DNA of 64,000 bases from Undaria pinnatifida (taxonomy: Eukaryota > Sar > Phaeophyceae > Laminariales > Alariaceae): contig JABAKD010000026.1 of NCBI GenBank assembly GCA_012845835.1, positions 8,440,058 through 8,504,057 of the forward strand, read 5' to 3'. Shown here piece after piece: positions 23,301 to 34,034 of this stretch; the first letter of the stretch is position 1, and each line of letters starts with the position of its first letter. The notes under the pieces are model-generated. The model did no database searches, was not told the DNA's origin, and worked only from the letters and a program-made list of their open reading frames with translations. The position numbers and the translations under genes were made by a program.

Positions 23301-26300
23301 TGCGCGTGCGATAGCGCAATAATAGCAGTCTTGAACCGTGCTTCGTGCATGATGGATAGCATGACATCGCCTTCTCTCTTGAATGATCCTGACGAGGTTA
23401 TTGAACGTGTGTGTTGTGCCGCTGATTCGATGATGATCGTATTCAAATTCATTCGATGTTGAAAACGTTATGGTCTTTCCTCGAGTTTTCTCCAAAGAAC
23501 CTTTTCAGCGGGTCGCCATAGCACTTGGAGATATACATGTGCTCCCCCATATCGAGAAGACAATCTCCCACTGTCTCCTTGATGTACAGGAAGTCGTCTG
23601 GATCCTGGCCCTGCTTCATCTTGGTCTTGGCCAGTTCCTCGTCGAGCTTCTGGCGGGTGGCGTTGCGGACGGCGTCGTACTTCTTCTCGAGCGAAGCGCC
23701 ACTGTTTTGCCAGGCGAGACAACTAGGAGGTTTCGGAAATAAGTAGCAGCAACAACAGGTCGCACGCGGCTTGGCAAGACTGACCATCTGCGGTAGATGG
23801 TCGGTCTTCTCAAGCCGCATGTGACCTGTTGTTCTTCTGTTTGTTCTCCGAACCCTCCTCATATAGTTTGTCTCGCATGTCGAAGAAGTAGCGCTGCTCT
23901 CGAGAAGTAAGATCAATGTTACCAGCTGATCATGTACTGTAGATGGTCGGTCTTGTCAAGCCGCGCGCGTGACCTGTTGTTCTTCATTTTGTTCTCCGTA
24001 TCGTCCTGTTATTGTTGTCTCGCCTGTTTTGCCTGTCGAGGAAGTAGCGCTCCGCTCGAGAAGTAAGACAATGTCGCTAGCTGATGGTGTCGTGCGTCTC
24101 CTAGGAGGTTACAGAGAAGGGCGTGGGAAACAATAGATCACACGGGGGAGGCAAGACTGATCATCTACTGCAGACCATCAGCCTTGCCAAGTCGTGTATG
24201 CTATTCCTTGTGTTGTTCTCACACTCCTGGCGGTCTCGCCTGTCGAACCAGTAGCGCTCCTCACAGCAGTCCGCCTCCAGCCCTGCATCCTCATAAACTT
24301 CTCCCTGATGACCATGATGTGCGCAACATTCTTAGGGAGGCCCATAACTTGCCAAGCTTTGTGCTGGTACACCCTGGGAACGTCGTAGCACAGACTTGCG
24401 CCACCTGTGATTAAACTACCCGGTGCCTGGAGGCTAGTGCCTGGAGAATGAAAATGCATTTCGTGTTGAAAAGTGCCGCTTGCGGGCCATAAATGCAGAA
24501 ACAGAATGATGAGGGAGAGGGAGAGAAAGAAGAATAGGAAATATGTGGGCACAAACCGTCTTCCACCAACTCGGCAAGGTCCACGCTCTTTACGGCTAGA
24601 CGCAAACAGTAAAATTGCGGTAACTTGCTCACCCGTAGACGAAGTACCAAACACAAACTCCGACGACAGCCAAAAACGTGCACAGGAGGCTGCCCCAGCT
24701 GAATTGAGTGATGAGGAACCAATTCATGCCGACACCCACGGCAGACACCCAAGGGCAAAAAGGGCCTCGGAAAGCCTGGTGCGAAATAAAAAGCGAGGGA
24801 TGGTAAAATGGGACAGAGCGAACCATGGAACAAAGCACGGAATAAATCACGGAACGGTTTCATTGGTTTGGCTCCGGCTTCCGCGTTCAAGGAGGAGGGT
24901 CCGTTTAAAGGAACGAATCATGGAACAAATCATGAAGCGATTGATGGGTTTGGTTTTCGTAGAATATGTGTAGCTGCAGCCTGGTGCTGCTTCAACAAGA
25001 TGGGACTATAACATATAACGAATCAGGGAACAAATAGTGTGGGCAACTGGTTGGTTGGTTTGTCGCAGAACCCATGTATGTACCTGCGGACCACCGAGCG
25101 GGCGCGAAGGCTCCGGACACCACGCGCTAACGGCCAGCATCACCACCCCCGCCGCTAGCCACGCCAGGCCCGCCGCCACCGCTGATGCCCACGTTGCCAT
25201 TGTCACCGCTACAGCGCCCCCCGCCGCCCCAGCCACCGACATGGACAACTTGGCCATCAAGGCCGCTAAGAGACAGAGACCATTGAACAGGAGGACCAGG
25301 GGACGGCAGGGTTCCGGTCGAGTTGGATCGAGGTTAGATCTGACAATGAACGGGTGGGCGGGCGGGCGGGCGTGTTTGTGGGCCGGGTGGCGCGGGTGAG
25401 AGAGGGCGCAGTGGTTGAGCAGGGTAGAGCAAAGGGGTTGTTGGGGTGGGTGGGGCGGGTCATTGTCATACATGGCCATACGCTGTCATACTATAAAACC
25501 TCGCATCTCTACGAGCCGGGACGAAGCGCGTTGGGTTTTCACTGACAAGACAAGAATTGCGTGCACCAAGCACGAAGCGCGATTAGGTAGTCGGGGAGTC
25601 GCATGAAGGGTGAGCCGGACCCTACTAAGAACCGATTGAGAGGCGGACTTCGGCACCTTATGCGTGGTTGTTTGGGGGGGGAGGGGGGGGAGGCAACAAG
25701 TTTCCAATTGGTCCGCCGTGGGTGGCGCAAAAGGAAGTGCACGGGACTGCTGCTGTCCCGTCGTATGACGCATGACTTGACCCTTTTACTCCTGCAAGAT
25801 TATTCCACTCTAAATCAAAGTAGTTTGTCCCGAACAGCGTGGGTACGGTTCCAAAGAGGTTATGGCAATATACGGCATGGTGATTTTGGGCAAACCGCAA
25901 GCCAGACGCGCTACAGCTGCCTGCGCTTATACTGCATGCATGCAAAAGCTAGGGCAGTGCAAAAATTTCCCACCCATATATACATAAACTCTTGTGACTC
26001 TAGTGTATATGCTATGTTTGAACGGCAGCGAAAAACCGAAGAGATATCATGCTGTGACGCTCACTGCTCGTTTGGGCAGTGCGAATAATTCATCGGCATT
26101 AACCTCACCACTCCCGACGATAAACAGACTAACAATACGGTACCTAGTGAGGGGCTGCGAGAGGATGCTGTAATTTTTCCGTAAAGCGCATACAGCAGTT
26201 CATACCGTAGACCAAGACTACGGTAGGAAAGGTACCCCCATTTTTTTCGCCACCAGATGTTGAGTTATCATGTTATCATACTATCATACTCGCACGAGCG

Positions 26301-29300
26301 ACTCTGTACATCACGGACAAAAATACTCTCGGCGTTTTTTTGGCGCAGCGTAGCTTACCATTGATTGATTCTACGATAGCCCCCCCCCCCCAAACCAGCG
26401 ATCTTCTTGAACGAACGTTTCATGGCTGCTCGACACGAGGAAGGATGCTATGAAAAGTACAATCTTCACACATTTTCTTGTTTGCAAAAGGACGGTCGAA
26501 CGATGACGTCGAGGGGGCAAGGGGCACCGTTTTTCAGGTGATACGGCCGGGAGCTGGTTTCAAAACCGGCGATTTCGTTAAAGAAAAGTTGGGGGGGGCT
26601 ACCGTAGTAAGACTACATCCCATTGAGGATTCATATCGCAAAACTAAAACAGCGCGAAAGCCTAAGACCACAAAGGAACAGGAGGGGGGTGTCACTCCCG
26701 CGAGACACCCCGAGCCACTGCAAAAGGTCCCTTATAAAGGGACCCACCCCCTACCGTAGCTTTGGGCCGTATTTTTGACCACGGACTAGATTTCATGGAA
26801 ATGAGCTGACGTGAGAACGCCATCGTCATCGTCACCGCCACCGCCACATCATCGTCATCATCGCAATGATCATCATGACCATCACGACCATCTCATCATC
26901 ATGATGATCAGTATCATCATCACCGTCATTGTCACCATCGTCATCATGTTACCTCCTGACAATGATCGCGCAGGAGTTGGTGATGGCGAAGCATATCTGC
27001 ACCCCGGCCGAGATAAAGTCTGCGAGGATTGCAAACGGTGCCCCTCCTGCCGTCAGCACCAACGCCGCCCCCGATATCAGAGTTGACGTCCTCAGCACCC
27101 CCTGCTCATCCATCGCAGACATAGACTTGGGCAACAGCCCGTCCTTAGCGAGGGCAGAGAGCAGCCGCGGTTGCACCTAGAAGGGGAGGAACGCGCGCGC
27201 GCGCGGGGGGGGTCTCCTTATCGTATCATGCATGGCGGAAGTCCGTAAGACCATAGGCCCTTGCATCCCTACAATGTCGGGACGGAGCACGTCGGGTTTT
27301 CACTGACCAGGCTGGCATTGCGTGCGCCATGCGCGAAGCGCCGTGAGGTGTTCGGCGACTCGGATGGAGGGTGACCTGCACCCCACGGTACGAGAAAGCA
27401 CGCGATCAATAGTGGGTGCTGAAGATGTATCGGTCGCAGTCCGGCCGTCGGTAGCACGGCTAGCGTGGTCATCTTGGAGCCCCGCGGAAAGCTGCTCGTT
27501 TTAGCTAGATTGATTTATGGTCATGCCTTTTTTCGGCATGCTTACTGCGTGAACCCGTTCGGGTAGAACTTCGATTTGTATGTTTTACGTTGCTTCTTGG
27601 TTGTACGAAGGCTGCACGAGTAAACTATACTGGTGCACGAGAGACATCAGCCATGTCAGGTAACGTACGCGGGGCCAGTGCCGCTCTCTTCCCCACTCTC
27701 CTCCTCCAAATAAACGATCAAAACTTGCTCACCATAAACACGGCGATGACAACAACGGGCAGAGATACTAATTCCCCGATAGCGACGATCTGGAAATAGC
27801 ATTGGCAAGAAGAAAGAAAAAAGGAAGCAAGGAAGGAAAGAGGGGTTATAACGGAAGGGGATACATGTTAGGCCTAAAAAAGAAAGAAAGGAAGGAAGGA
27901 AGGAAGGAAGGAAGGAAGGAAGGAAGGAAGGAAGGAAGGAAGGAAGGAAGGAAGGAAGGAAGTCAAGAAGGAAAAAAGGAAGGGCATGTTAGCGAATAGA
28001 GAGAACAAAGGAAGGGCATGTTATAAAGGAAGGACTGAAGGTGGGACGCGTTGATGTTTGGAAAGAAGGACGAAAACAAGGGGGCCAGGTGTGTGCGCGG
28101 CACGGCGGGATGGAGACGGGGGTGGAGTCGAAGACGGCGGGTCGAGCGGGGGGGGTGTGGAGGGATTACGATATTGTCACCATGATCATTGTAGCAGTAG
28201 CACTCTTCTCAGGGTGGTGGGGTTGTGATTGTTTCTGCGGTTGTACCGATTGGGCGACGGCATGATGTTCTGCGCACATAGAGGCAGGAAAGGACCTCTC
28301 CAAGAGCGTACCTCTCTCACTACATCAGTCCGTTCGTCGACCCCGAAACAAAATACAAAAACAAGAGGAACAGACAAGAAAATTCAATAAAAAACAACCA
28401 AGACATGAACATAAATAGAAGGCTCGATAAAAAGCGCAACGAAACCACGAGGAAAATAAAATAATCACTCTTTGAAAATCAACAAAAGATCGCTCCATCT
28501 CCCTCTCAAACCTTAGAAGCCCACTCCCACCCTCTTGCCGAAAACGCCAACACAAACGACGCCCCAGCAGGGGTATCCGAGGCCACCATCCCCGCCAATG
28601 CCAGTGCCGATAGGGCGTACGCAACACCGACGATGGCGAGGGTGTAGCCCATAGACAGGGGCACGTTCTTACGCGGATTGATCGCCTCTCCCGCCAAGGA
28701 GCATACCTAATACACGCAACGAACAGAGGTGAACAAGAAAAAAGCAAGGAGGAGGCGCGGGGGGGGGGGGGGGTATACTCAGTTTGTGCATGGCCTTAGT
28801 CGTATGACCATAGATCCTCGCACCCCTACGATACCGGGACGGAGCACGTCGGGTTTTCACCAACCAGGCAGACATCGCTTGCACCAAGCGCGAAGCGCCG
28901 TGAGGTGTTCGGCGAGTCGCATGAAATGTGAGCTGCATCCTTCCAAGAACCGCCCGTTGGACGGACGTTGGCACCTTGCTGTGCCCACTTTCTTGTTTAT
29001 GGATGAGAGCCAATGCGTTACTTTGTTTCCTGGTGTGGCCACTCCAGAGACAGCAATGGGTATGTCTTACTATGTAACTGGCTTGTGGGTACCTTACCAT
29101 ATTCACACTACGTGATGCGACCATTCCCCTTGTGCGAAGTTAGGGTTCTCCACCCGCGCAATATGATCTACTCGATAACCATCCTGGTGACCGCCAAAAC
29201 AAAAAACGGTACCCTAGTTGTGTCTGGCTCAATCAGCGGTTGGCATGTTTTACAGCGCCATTGCCAACCGAGGCCAACTATTATATATATATTGAGGAGG

Positions 29301-32300
29301 GAGGAGGAGGGGGGGGGAGGGGAGAAAGGAGGAGGGGGAGGAGGAGCAGGAGGTCGAGGGAAACAAGGACGGAGGAAAGGGGAGGGAAACGTTTTCATCA
29401 TTTATATTCAATAAATTCTGTTCAGGAATCCTGCTGAGTAGCGACTATTGAATTCGTACCCATGGTATCTTGTGCTTTCATAATTTCTGGCGTATTCTGG
29501 CTTTTGATCGCCCAAGTGTTACAAGTGTTACACAGGATTTTTTCGCATGCATAATGTAGATAATCAGGACTAGCGGTAGCATAAACCTTCGCTCAAAGAG
29601 TATGCGGTAGCATAAAACCATTGGCGACTTTGTTAGTGCCTCCTGTGTGCGTTAATTGTATACGTTCCCTGTTGAGTTTGCTGGGTGCGATTTCCCTTAG
29701 ATTGTTTTGGATTGTGTTCTTGGTTTTCTTTTTTTTTTCCGCTCCAGAAGTGTTGGAATCTGTCTTGTGCCCACGACTAGGTTAAGGTGATTATTTAACG
29801 TGACCAGAATACCAACAACACCAACACCACCAATATCAACAACGACAATGACAACAACAAAAGCGCCACCAACACCACCAACACCACCAACACTAACACC
29901 GCTAACAACACCACCACCAACAAGAACAACACCAACACCAACATACCAGAACCAACACCAAAACCAACACCAACACCACCATCATCACCACCATCACCAC
30001 TAACACCACCAACACCGACAACATCGACACCAACACCGACAACATCAGCACAAACACCAACACCTGCACCAACACCAACGTCAATACCAACACCAACACC
30101 ATCACCAACACCAACACCAACACCAACAACACCTCGTCGAACCCAATGTAGCCGTAAAACGCAACCGCGGTCCCCCCACCGATACCGGCAACTCCCATGG
30201 GCGCGAAGGGCACCAGGTTGTTGCCTTCGAAGAGCGCCAAGCCTGCAACTATGATGAACATGCAGACAGCCACCTTTGAATAAATTGATTTTTTCGCGCA
30301 AAGAACAATTGAGGGAACGGGGCAGGAGATGGGGGGGGGTACTTGTTTGCTGCTTGCCTTAGTCATTTGACTATTGACCACGCGTCCCTTTCGAGACGGA
30401 GCATCGTTTCTACTCCTAACAGAGAAACCTGTGGGCGGGCCAGCGAAGAGGGGGAGGGGGGGGGGGGGGGGGGGCGAATGATGGGACTTGTCGCTCTCGA
30501 AATTTTGGGAGGTGCTATCAGGGGCGCGAAATCCAAGCAGTTTGCTTTCTTGTCCCGCTACCTCCGACGAGAAAACCAAAACAGAAGAAAACAACAGAAA
30601 ATAAAGGAGAGAACACCACCATCTTAAACTCCCCCCGTGCCATGTCCGACGCACCGCACAAAGGCAATGAATAACACCCCCCCATCTCCGCCTCCCCCCT
30701 CCCGCCCCCGCCCCTCCCCCAGCCGCCAACATGGCTGGGAATCAGTTGCGGGAAAAAAAAATTGGAACACGCCGCCAACACAACCTCTGCAAACACGAGT
30801 ATTAACCTCTCTGAGACTTGAGGCTAATAAACGTTTACAGCATCGACCAGTCGAAGCAACCCAGGTTGCTAGGGTAGAAGACGTTCACGAAGTACAAAGC
30901 CGAGGTATTCAAGACCCGCGAGCAGCATGATGCTACCTGTACTGCTTCGCGCTCTTCCAAGACGGCTGGGAAGACCGCTGTTCTCGCCTTTTAGGCCGCA
31001 ATACCCGCGTCCCCAAATATGACTGCTTTTCTCGCCTCTTAGGGCGCTATACTTGGGGTCCCCAAGAGACTAATAATAAAAGCAGACAGGCGAGCAGAAA
31101 TAGCAGCAGAGCGACAGAAAGAAAAAAATAGAATACTGCCACGTACCTGGTACCTGGTACGACTTTACTGCTTCACCACCGACATGTGGCCCGTAATGCT
31201 GTTCGTCCTTCTGTCGCCAATATTTTCCATGTGTTTCCATGATTCCATCTATGTTCCAAATGATTCCATTTTCCCATTTTTTCCGTTTATTTTTCCATGC
31301 TATCCATATTTCCATTTTCCCCATAAAAAGTACCTCTATATAGTATCTCCATATTATTTATACCTTGAGGGCCGTGAGCACGGTCGTGATGTTCTTCCCG
31401 ACCGACACTCCCTTCAGAAGCACGAACACGCACAGCGCCTGAAGGCCTGCGGCTACCGGACTGATGCCCAGGGCCGGAAAAGGGTCAAGAACCGCCACCG
31501 CAAATCGACGCATGCCCGAGTCACTCCCCATCATCACCCACTCCAAAACCTTGTCGGCCCACATGCGAGCCACGGAAGCGCTCGAGATGCCGAACTTTGT
31601 GTTGCAGTAGGGCGGGGGGGAGGTTGCAATCATTTCCATGCGTGGGGGGAGCGGGGCGGGGGTAGAGTGGGAGCCGGGGGAGGGAAAGGGAGGGTTGGGA
31701 GAGGGGTTGGCGTGCCTCACGTTGCAACGATACAGTACGCAAGAACCATGGTGTGTACAATTAATAGGTACCAGGGTATACCGCCATTGACATACCAGTA
31801 CTGTACAGAAAGTAATATTCAATTCGCACTTTCGTACACTCGGTCTCAACCTGGAACGCCAGCGGACCCCCCCCCCCCCCCCCCCCCCCCGTCTTAGGCC
31901 TCATTACAATACTATTACCCCTGGTGCGATATAGCTCTCTCTAACCGAGTTTCGCCACGCCGACATTACAACTATAGTAAGCGCTCAATATTGTTGGATG
32001 ACGCCCCCCCCCCCCTTCCTTCTGTCCCCAAATCCCGCCCGCGTCTGTTCTTCCGTCTTACCATAGCAGCGGCACCATTCTCAGCCTACCTCTAACCTCG
32101 GAGCGGGCAGCACTCCCAGGACCACGAAAGCCCCTCTCCCCCCCCCCTTCTCAGGCCTCATTGTCGTGCAAACGGTAACATAGTGGGTGGGGCGCTAAAC
32201 GTCTAAAACATCAATTAACCCTACCTCTAGCGTAAGGCACCAGGCGGTGATGGCCGCGGGAAGCTCTCCCAAGGCCACGAAAGCATAAGCGTAAGCACCT

Positions 32301-34034
32301 CCCTGCGACGGGATAATCGAGGAGAGCTCAGCGTACGACAACCCGCTGAAAACGCACCCGATTCCGGCCAGCATCCAGCTTATGATACCCGCGGGTCCAG
32401 CATCTGCACCTCAGCAGGTTAGATATGTGCAATTTTTTTGTTGTATTTCGGAACGGCCAAGTTGAGGGTGCGCACAGAAAGCAGCTTTTCGAGTATCGAT
32501 CGAGAGGGAACTAGAAATGATCTTGTCATACCTGATATCATACCTGGTACGTACTCTGCAACGGTACACTAACCATACTGTGCCACTCTTTTCATTCTTT
32601 ATGGCACACTGCAGGCATTCCGCAACGGCAAAATTGAGGGTGCCCACAATAAAGAGGCGTTTGTAAGGTTGGTTCAGAGTCGTGCTACGACAGAGGTGCA
32701 TAACTTTTTTCTCTGAGGGTCCTCAACTTTAGGAGCTTAAGACCTCTCCCAAAAACAGGATTTGAGGATAAAATAAAAACTGCCATGATACTGGATGAAC
32801 AATCCCATGACCTAGGTATGTAGCAAGAGTCGTGCAAAAAAATGTCGCATTTCCGCCGAATCTGAGTTGAGGAGCCCCGTCGTTCATAAAACCGTTTCAG
32901 ACGAAAAGTGCTATCTCTATCATAGCACTCGACTTGAGAGGCAATCAACAGAACGGCGTTCCAAAAGATATTAGCATTTCAGTAAATCCGGGTGTTGCAC
33001 ACCATGGTGTGGATTACGGGTGTTGCACACCATGGTGTGGGTTACGGGTGTTGCACACCATGGTGTGGATTACGGGTGTTGCACACCGTGGTGTGGAAAA
33101 TGATAATGTGATGGGATGAGCAAGGAGCACGCTTGACACAGCTCAAACGAAACAAAGCAAACACACCGCGACCCTTACACTAAAGGCAATTCCCAACACC
33201 CTTCACCCAGGTTAGATCATACATACGTCGGTCAGTCATTCATGGGCCTCCCGAATGCCAAGATTCGAAAGTATTCACAGCCGAAATGACAGGTTGGCTT
33301 GAGCCGCATACTTCGTATGTACGGATCACCTCTTTGCTATTCGACATAACGCACTGCCTTTACCGCCGCCGTCGTTGCTTGTGCTGCTGTGGCCTCTTCG
33401 CTATGGATGACTATGTCGCCGATTAGCGACTTCGTCGGGCGGGTTATTGTCTAGTTATACTGTTGTAGGTACAATAAAGTAACTAGCGTGATACCACGTT
33501 TAAAATTAAATTCTTCAACGTGGAACTCCCTACGGCATTCGTCCCATTCCTTCTTACCTGTTAGCAATAGTACTCCAACGCTCCAAAACGTTCACATAGC
33601 CCCCACCCCCCCCTAAATAGTGGCTCCGAAAACGCCAACTATACCCAACAGTCGAACCGCCTCAATCAATTGCTGATACTCAGAGGTGGCACTGCTGAAA
33701 AATCAAAGAAAATGCAGACACCGGAGAAGATGGGATCCCCCCCCACCCCCTCCCGCCTCCCCCTCCACCTATGTACAAAAAAACTCACAGTCGTGGCCAA
33801 TGAGGCCTACGATGGCGAAGACACCGGTGTCAAGTTTTCCTGCCCCCCCTCCCTTCCCTCCCCCCACCGCCCCCCCCCCCCTACTAAAACTCACAGTCGT
33901 GTCCGATGAGGCCCACGACGGCGAAGATGCCTGTGCCAAGTGTTCCCGCAACGCCTATGACAACGAGGTCGAATAGCGTCAGGTGCCGGACTAGCACCTC
34001 CTCGTCGGCTTCCGCCAGCACTACGGACAAGGGC
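19975..34034 (-). CDS. Cationic amino-acid transporter CAT-A (10 exons seen, 5' end missing)
   Basis: A membrane transporter of the CAT/SLC7A1-4 branch of the APC superfamily, expected to move basic amino acids such as arginine and lysine across the plasma or vacuolar membrane. Ten exons on the minus strand join in phase with GT-AG introns: 34034-33895, 32403-32225, 31594-31364, 30273-30133, 28706-28512, 27789-27733, 27176-26953, 25339-25084, 24775-24633 and 20365-19975. They give about 650 residues, against the usual 600-660 for the family. Family signatures across the junctions are RHLTLFDLVVIGVAGTLGTG, GLIGHD|YAGPAG, SYAELSSIIPSQGGAYAYAF, GFDE|VCSLAGEAINPRK (the GEAxNPxK loop), PRLLSALAKDGLLP and WYFVYG|IKHS. 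About 14 hydrophobic segments are expected. A long hydrophilic tail follows the last membrane segment. The exon with the start codon was not found upstream of 34034. No disruption is visible, so the gene looks functional. The substrate is inferred from family only. Confidence 0.88.
21650..21790 (+). mobile_element. tRNA-headed SINE-like fragment
   Basis: CCGGTCGCCGGGGTGGTC resembles the head of the SINEs at 47766 and 58636. TGGTCTAGTGG fits the pol III A-box exactly and AGTTCGACTCT approximates a B-box about 50 bp downstream. It does not fold as a full tRNA. The A-rich end (AAAAATAAAAACAAAG) could be its tail. Confidence 0.5.
22400..22662 (+). promoter_or_regulatory. Relic promoter and short open frame (tentative)
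   Basis: CTATATAAGG at about 22408 lies some 70 bp upstream of an ATG (22477) opening MSVSDGALHTAGVQGDG, with a possible donor ACAG|GTGAGG at about 22566. It lies in an intron of CAT-A on the opposite strand. It could be the remnant of a promoter carried by a mobile element. No family recognised. Confidence 0.25.
23468..23750 (-). mobile_element. LTR-retrotransposon gag fossil
   Basis: The minus strand shows a gag-type segment: a WQ...LEKKYD start, a charged helix, and a DPDDFLYIKETVGDCLLDMGE-like stretch. It resembles copia-type gag of the UBN2 kind by eye. It is an isolated fragment within intron 9 of CAT-A, and pol and LTRs were not identified. It is broken and old. Confidence 0.55.
23741..24290. 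repeat. Three tandem units with long hairpins
   Basis: Units of about 170-190 bp each contain GACCTGTTGTTCTTC, a TCTCGCC/TCTCGCATGTCGA block and GAAGTAGCGCTSCTC. The first has an inverted repeat with arms of about 42 nt (23748-23790 and 23795-23836) around GGCTTGGCAAGACTGACCAT. The third has a shorter relative (24133-24191). These may be the ends of a foldback element. Confidence 0.65.
24633..24775 (-). CDS. CAT-A exon 9
   Basis: The exon is 143 bp from ACCAG|GCTTTC to TACGG|GTGAGC. It carries the last two membrane segments (FCPWVSAVGVGMNWF and VVGVCVWYFVYG). The split Gly codon joins exon 10 to give YG-IKHS, the family's YGIRHS/YGIQHS signature. Read through without splicing, the donor would give a TGA. 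Confidence 0.9.
25084..25339 (-). CDS. CAT-A exon 8
   Basis: The exon is 256 bp, phase 2 to 0. It encodes the cytosolic DPTRPEPCRPL segment and then three hydrophobic stretches ending SAWCPEPSRPLGGPQ at donor GCAG|GTACAT. The CAT-B homologue (61612-61876) is three codons longer. Confidence 0.88.
25478..25665 (+). repeat. Intron-resident repeat, copy in intron 7
   Basis: It shares GGGTTTTCACTGACAAG, GCGTGCACCAAGC-CGAAGCGC and GAGTCGCATGAAGG-GAGC blocks with copies at 27230-27410 and 28792-28985. It lies about 140 nt from the exon 8 acceptor. Confidence 0.75.
26369..26790. repeat. Dispersed repeat with GGTTTC-AAACC core, copy 1
   Basis: It matches 51110-51670 with shared order: CCCCCCC-AAACCAGCGA, GAACGTTTCATG-CTGCTCGACACGAGGAAGGATG (read in parts), ATACGGCCGGGAGCTGGTTT and GGCGATTTCGTT. 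It lies in intron 7 of CAT-A. This copy lacks the TRIM-like element found in the other and so gives an empty-site reference. Confidence 0.75.
26815..26950. repeat. (ATC/CAT)n microsatellite at CAT-A intron 7 donor
   Basis: About 130 bp of degenerate CATCATCATCACCAT repeat abuts the 5' splice site of intron 7. Its open frames (His/Ile-rich) are not genes. Confidence 0.85.
26953..27176 (-). CDS. CAT-A exon 7
   Basis: The exon is 224 bp, phase 0 to 2. It starts VQPRLLSALAKDGLLPKSMS, the family's MPRVIYAMAEDGLL motif, and ends AIIVRR in a split Arg codon. CAT-B has an exon of identical length at 62106-62329. Confidence 0.9.
27230..27410 (+). repeat. Intron-resident repeat, copy in intron 6
   Basis: It is the same family as 25478 and 28792 (GGGACGGAGCACGTCGGGTT, GCGAAGCGCCGTGAGGTGTT). 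It lies about 54 nt from the exon 7 acceptor, in the same orientation as the others, next to a (GC)n/poly-G tract. Confidence 0.8.
27733..27789 (-). CDS. CAT-A exon 6 (57 bp)
   Basis: A 19-codon exon, phase 0, between TTTCCAG|ATC and ATG|GTGAGC. It reads IVAIGELVSLPVVVIAVFM, a single membrane helix segment. CAT-B has the same-sized exon at 62600-62656. Confidence 0.88.
27885..27965. repeat. (GGAA)n microsatellite
   Basis: About 19 perfect GAAG/GGAA units within CAT-A intron 5, inside a longer purine-rich stretch (27800-28030). The Lys/Gly/Arg-repeat open frame is an artefact. Confidence 0.95.
28512..28706 (-). CDS. CAT-A exon 5
   Basis: The exon is 65 codons, phase 0 (TATTAG|GTATGC and TAAG|GTTTGA). 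It holds the family's GEAxNPxK loop (VCSLAGEAINPRKNVPLSMG) and the next two hydrophobic segments. The counterpart in CAT-B at 63057-63254 is 66 codons and closely similar. Confidence 0.9.
28792..28985 (+). repeat. Intron-resident repeat, copy in intron 4
   Basis: It is nearly identical in its core to 27230-27410 (GGGACGGAGCACGTCGGGTT; GCGAAGCGCCGTGAGGTGTT). It lies 86 nt from the exon 5 acceptor, just after a run of about 17 G. A shorter, weaker copy is in intron 3 (30350-30425). Confidence 0.8.
29800..30132. repeat. (ACCAAC/ACACCA)n minisatellite in CAT-A intron 4
   Basis: About 330 bp of degenerate CAACACCAA-type repeats sit immediately at the 5' splice site of intron 4. They produce spurious Val/Leu/Gly- and Thr/Pro-rich open frames on the two strands. 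Confidence 0.9.
30133..30273 (-). CDS. CAT-A exon 4
   Basis: The exon is 47 codons, phase 0. The acceptor is TTCAAAG|GTG and the donor GACGAG|GTGTTG. It encodes a hydrophobic helix, then NLVPFAPMGVAG and AFYGYIGFDE, the family's AFFAYIGFD block. The donor runs straight into a CAACAC minisatellite in the intron. Confidence 0.88.
31364..31594 (-). CDS. CAT-A exon 3
   Basis: The exon is 77 codons, phase 0 at both ends (AAAG|TTC and CAAG|GTATAA). It begins FGISSASVARMWADKVL, the CAT motif usually written YGISGAAVARSW, then carries an extracellular loop and a hydrophobic segment ending LLKGVSVGKNITTVLTALK. Confidence 0.88.
32225..32403 (-). CDS. CAT-A exon 2
   Basis: The acceptor GTGCAG|AT restores the codon split by exon 1, giving HD-Y-AGPAG, as in other CATs. 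The exon covers membrane segments 2-3 and the conserved SYAELSSIIPSQGGAYAYAF block, and ends AWCLTLE at donor GAG|GTAGGG, phase 0. Confidence 0.88.
32990..33097. repeat. 28-bp minisatellite with palindromic core, four units
   Basis: Four units of GGGTGTTGCACACCATGGTG-TGGATTAC sit in CAT-A intron 1. The core CACACCATGGTGTG is a perfect 14-bp palindrome in the first three units; the fourth has one change. Confidence 0.9.
33789..33839 (-). pseudogene. Partial duplicate of CAT-A exon 1 with its donor
   Basis: The last 13 codons of exon 1 and its GTGAGT donor recur here (TGVFAIVGLIGHD), 55 bp downstream of the real exon inside the next intron and preceded by a CAG. If it were spliced in after exon 1, the junction T|GA would create a stop codon. 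It is therefore a decayed partial duplication or a poison exon. Confidence 0.7.
33895..34034 (-). CDS. CAT-A exon 1 (first recognised)
   Basis: The acceptor is TTTTCCAG|G and the donor GACT|GTGAGT. The exon encodes the N-terminal cytosolic stretch and membrane segment 1 (PLSVVLAEADEEVLVRHLTL, then a Gly-rich GVAGTLGTGIF helix). It ends in phase 1 inside a Tyr codon. An upstream exon is required, because the acceptor leaves one leading base and there is no Met in frame. Confidence 0.85.

Larger units (their letters stand above)
20366..24632 (-). other. CAT-A intron 9, 4.27 kb, filled with repeats
   Basis: This is the largest intron of the gene. It contains an LTR-retrotransposon gag fossil (about 23.47-23.75 kb), palindromic tandem units (23.74-24.29 kb), a tRNA-like SINE head (21.65 kb), and two related segments at 20757-20940 and 24355-24565 that share an ordered set of short blocks. 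A TATA-like box (CTATATAAGG, about 22408) with an ATG at 22477 on the plus strand may be a relic promoter. Confidence 0.6.

Noticed and set aside
24178-24654. 158-codon minus-strand frame overlapping CAT-A exon 9
   Set aside because: It runs from exon 9 DNA in another frame into intron repeats. The exon-9 frame is the one supported by family motifs and CAT-B.
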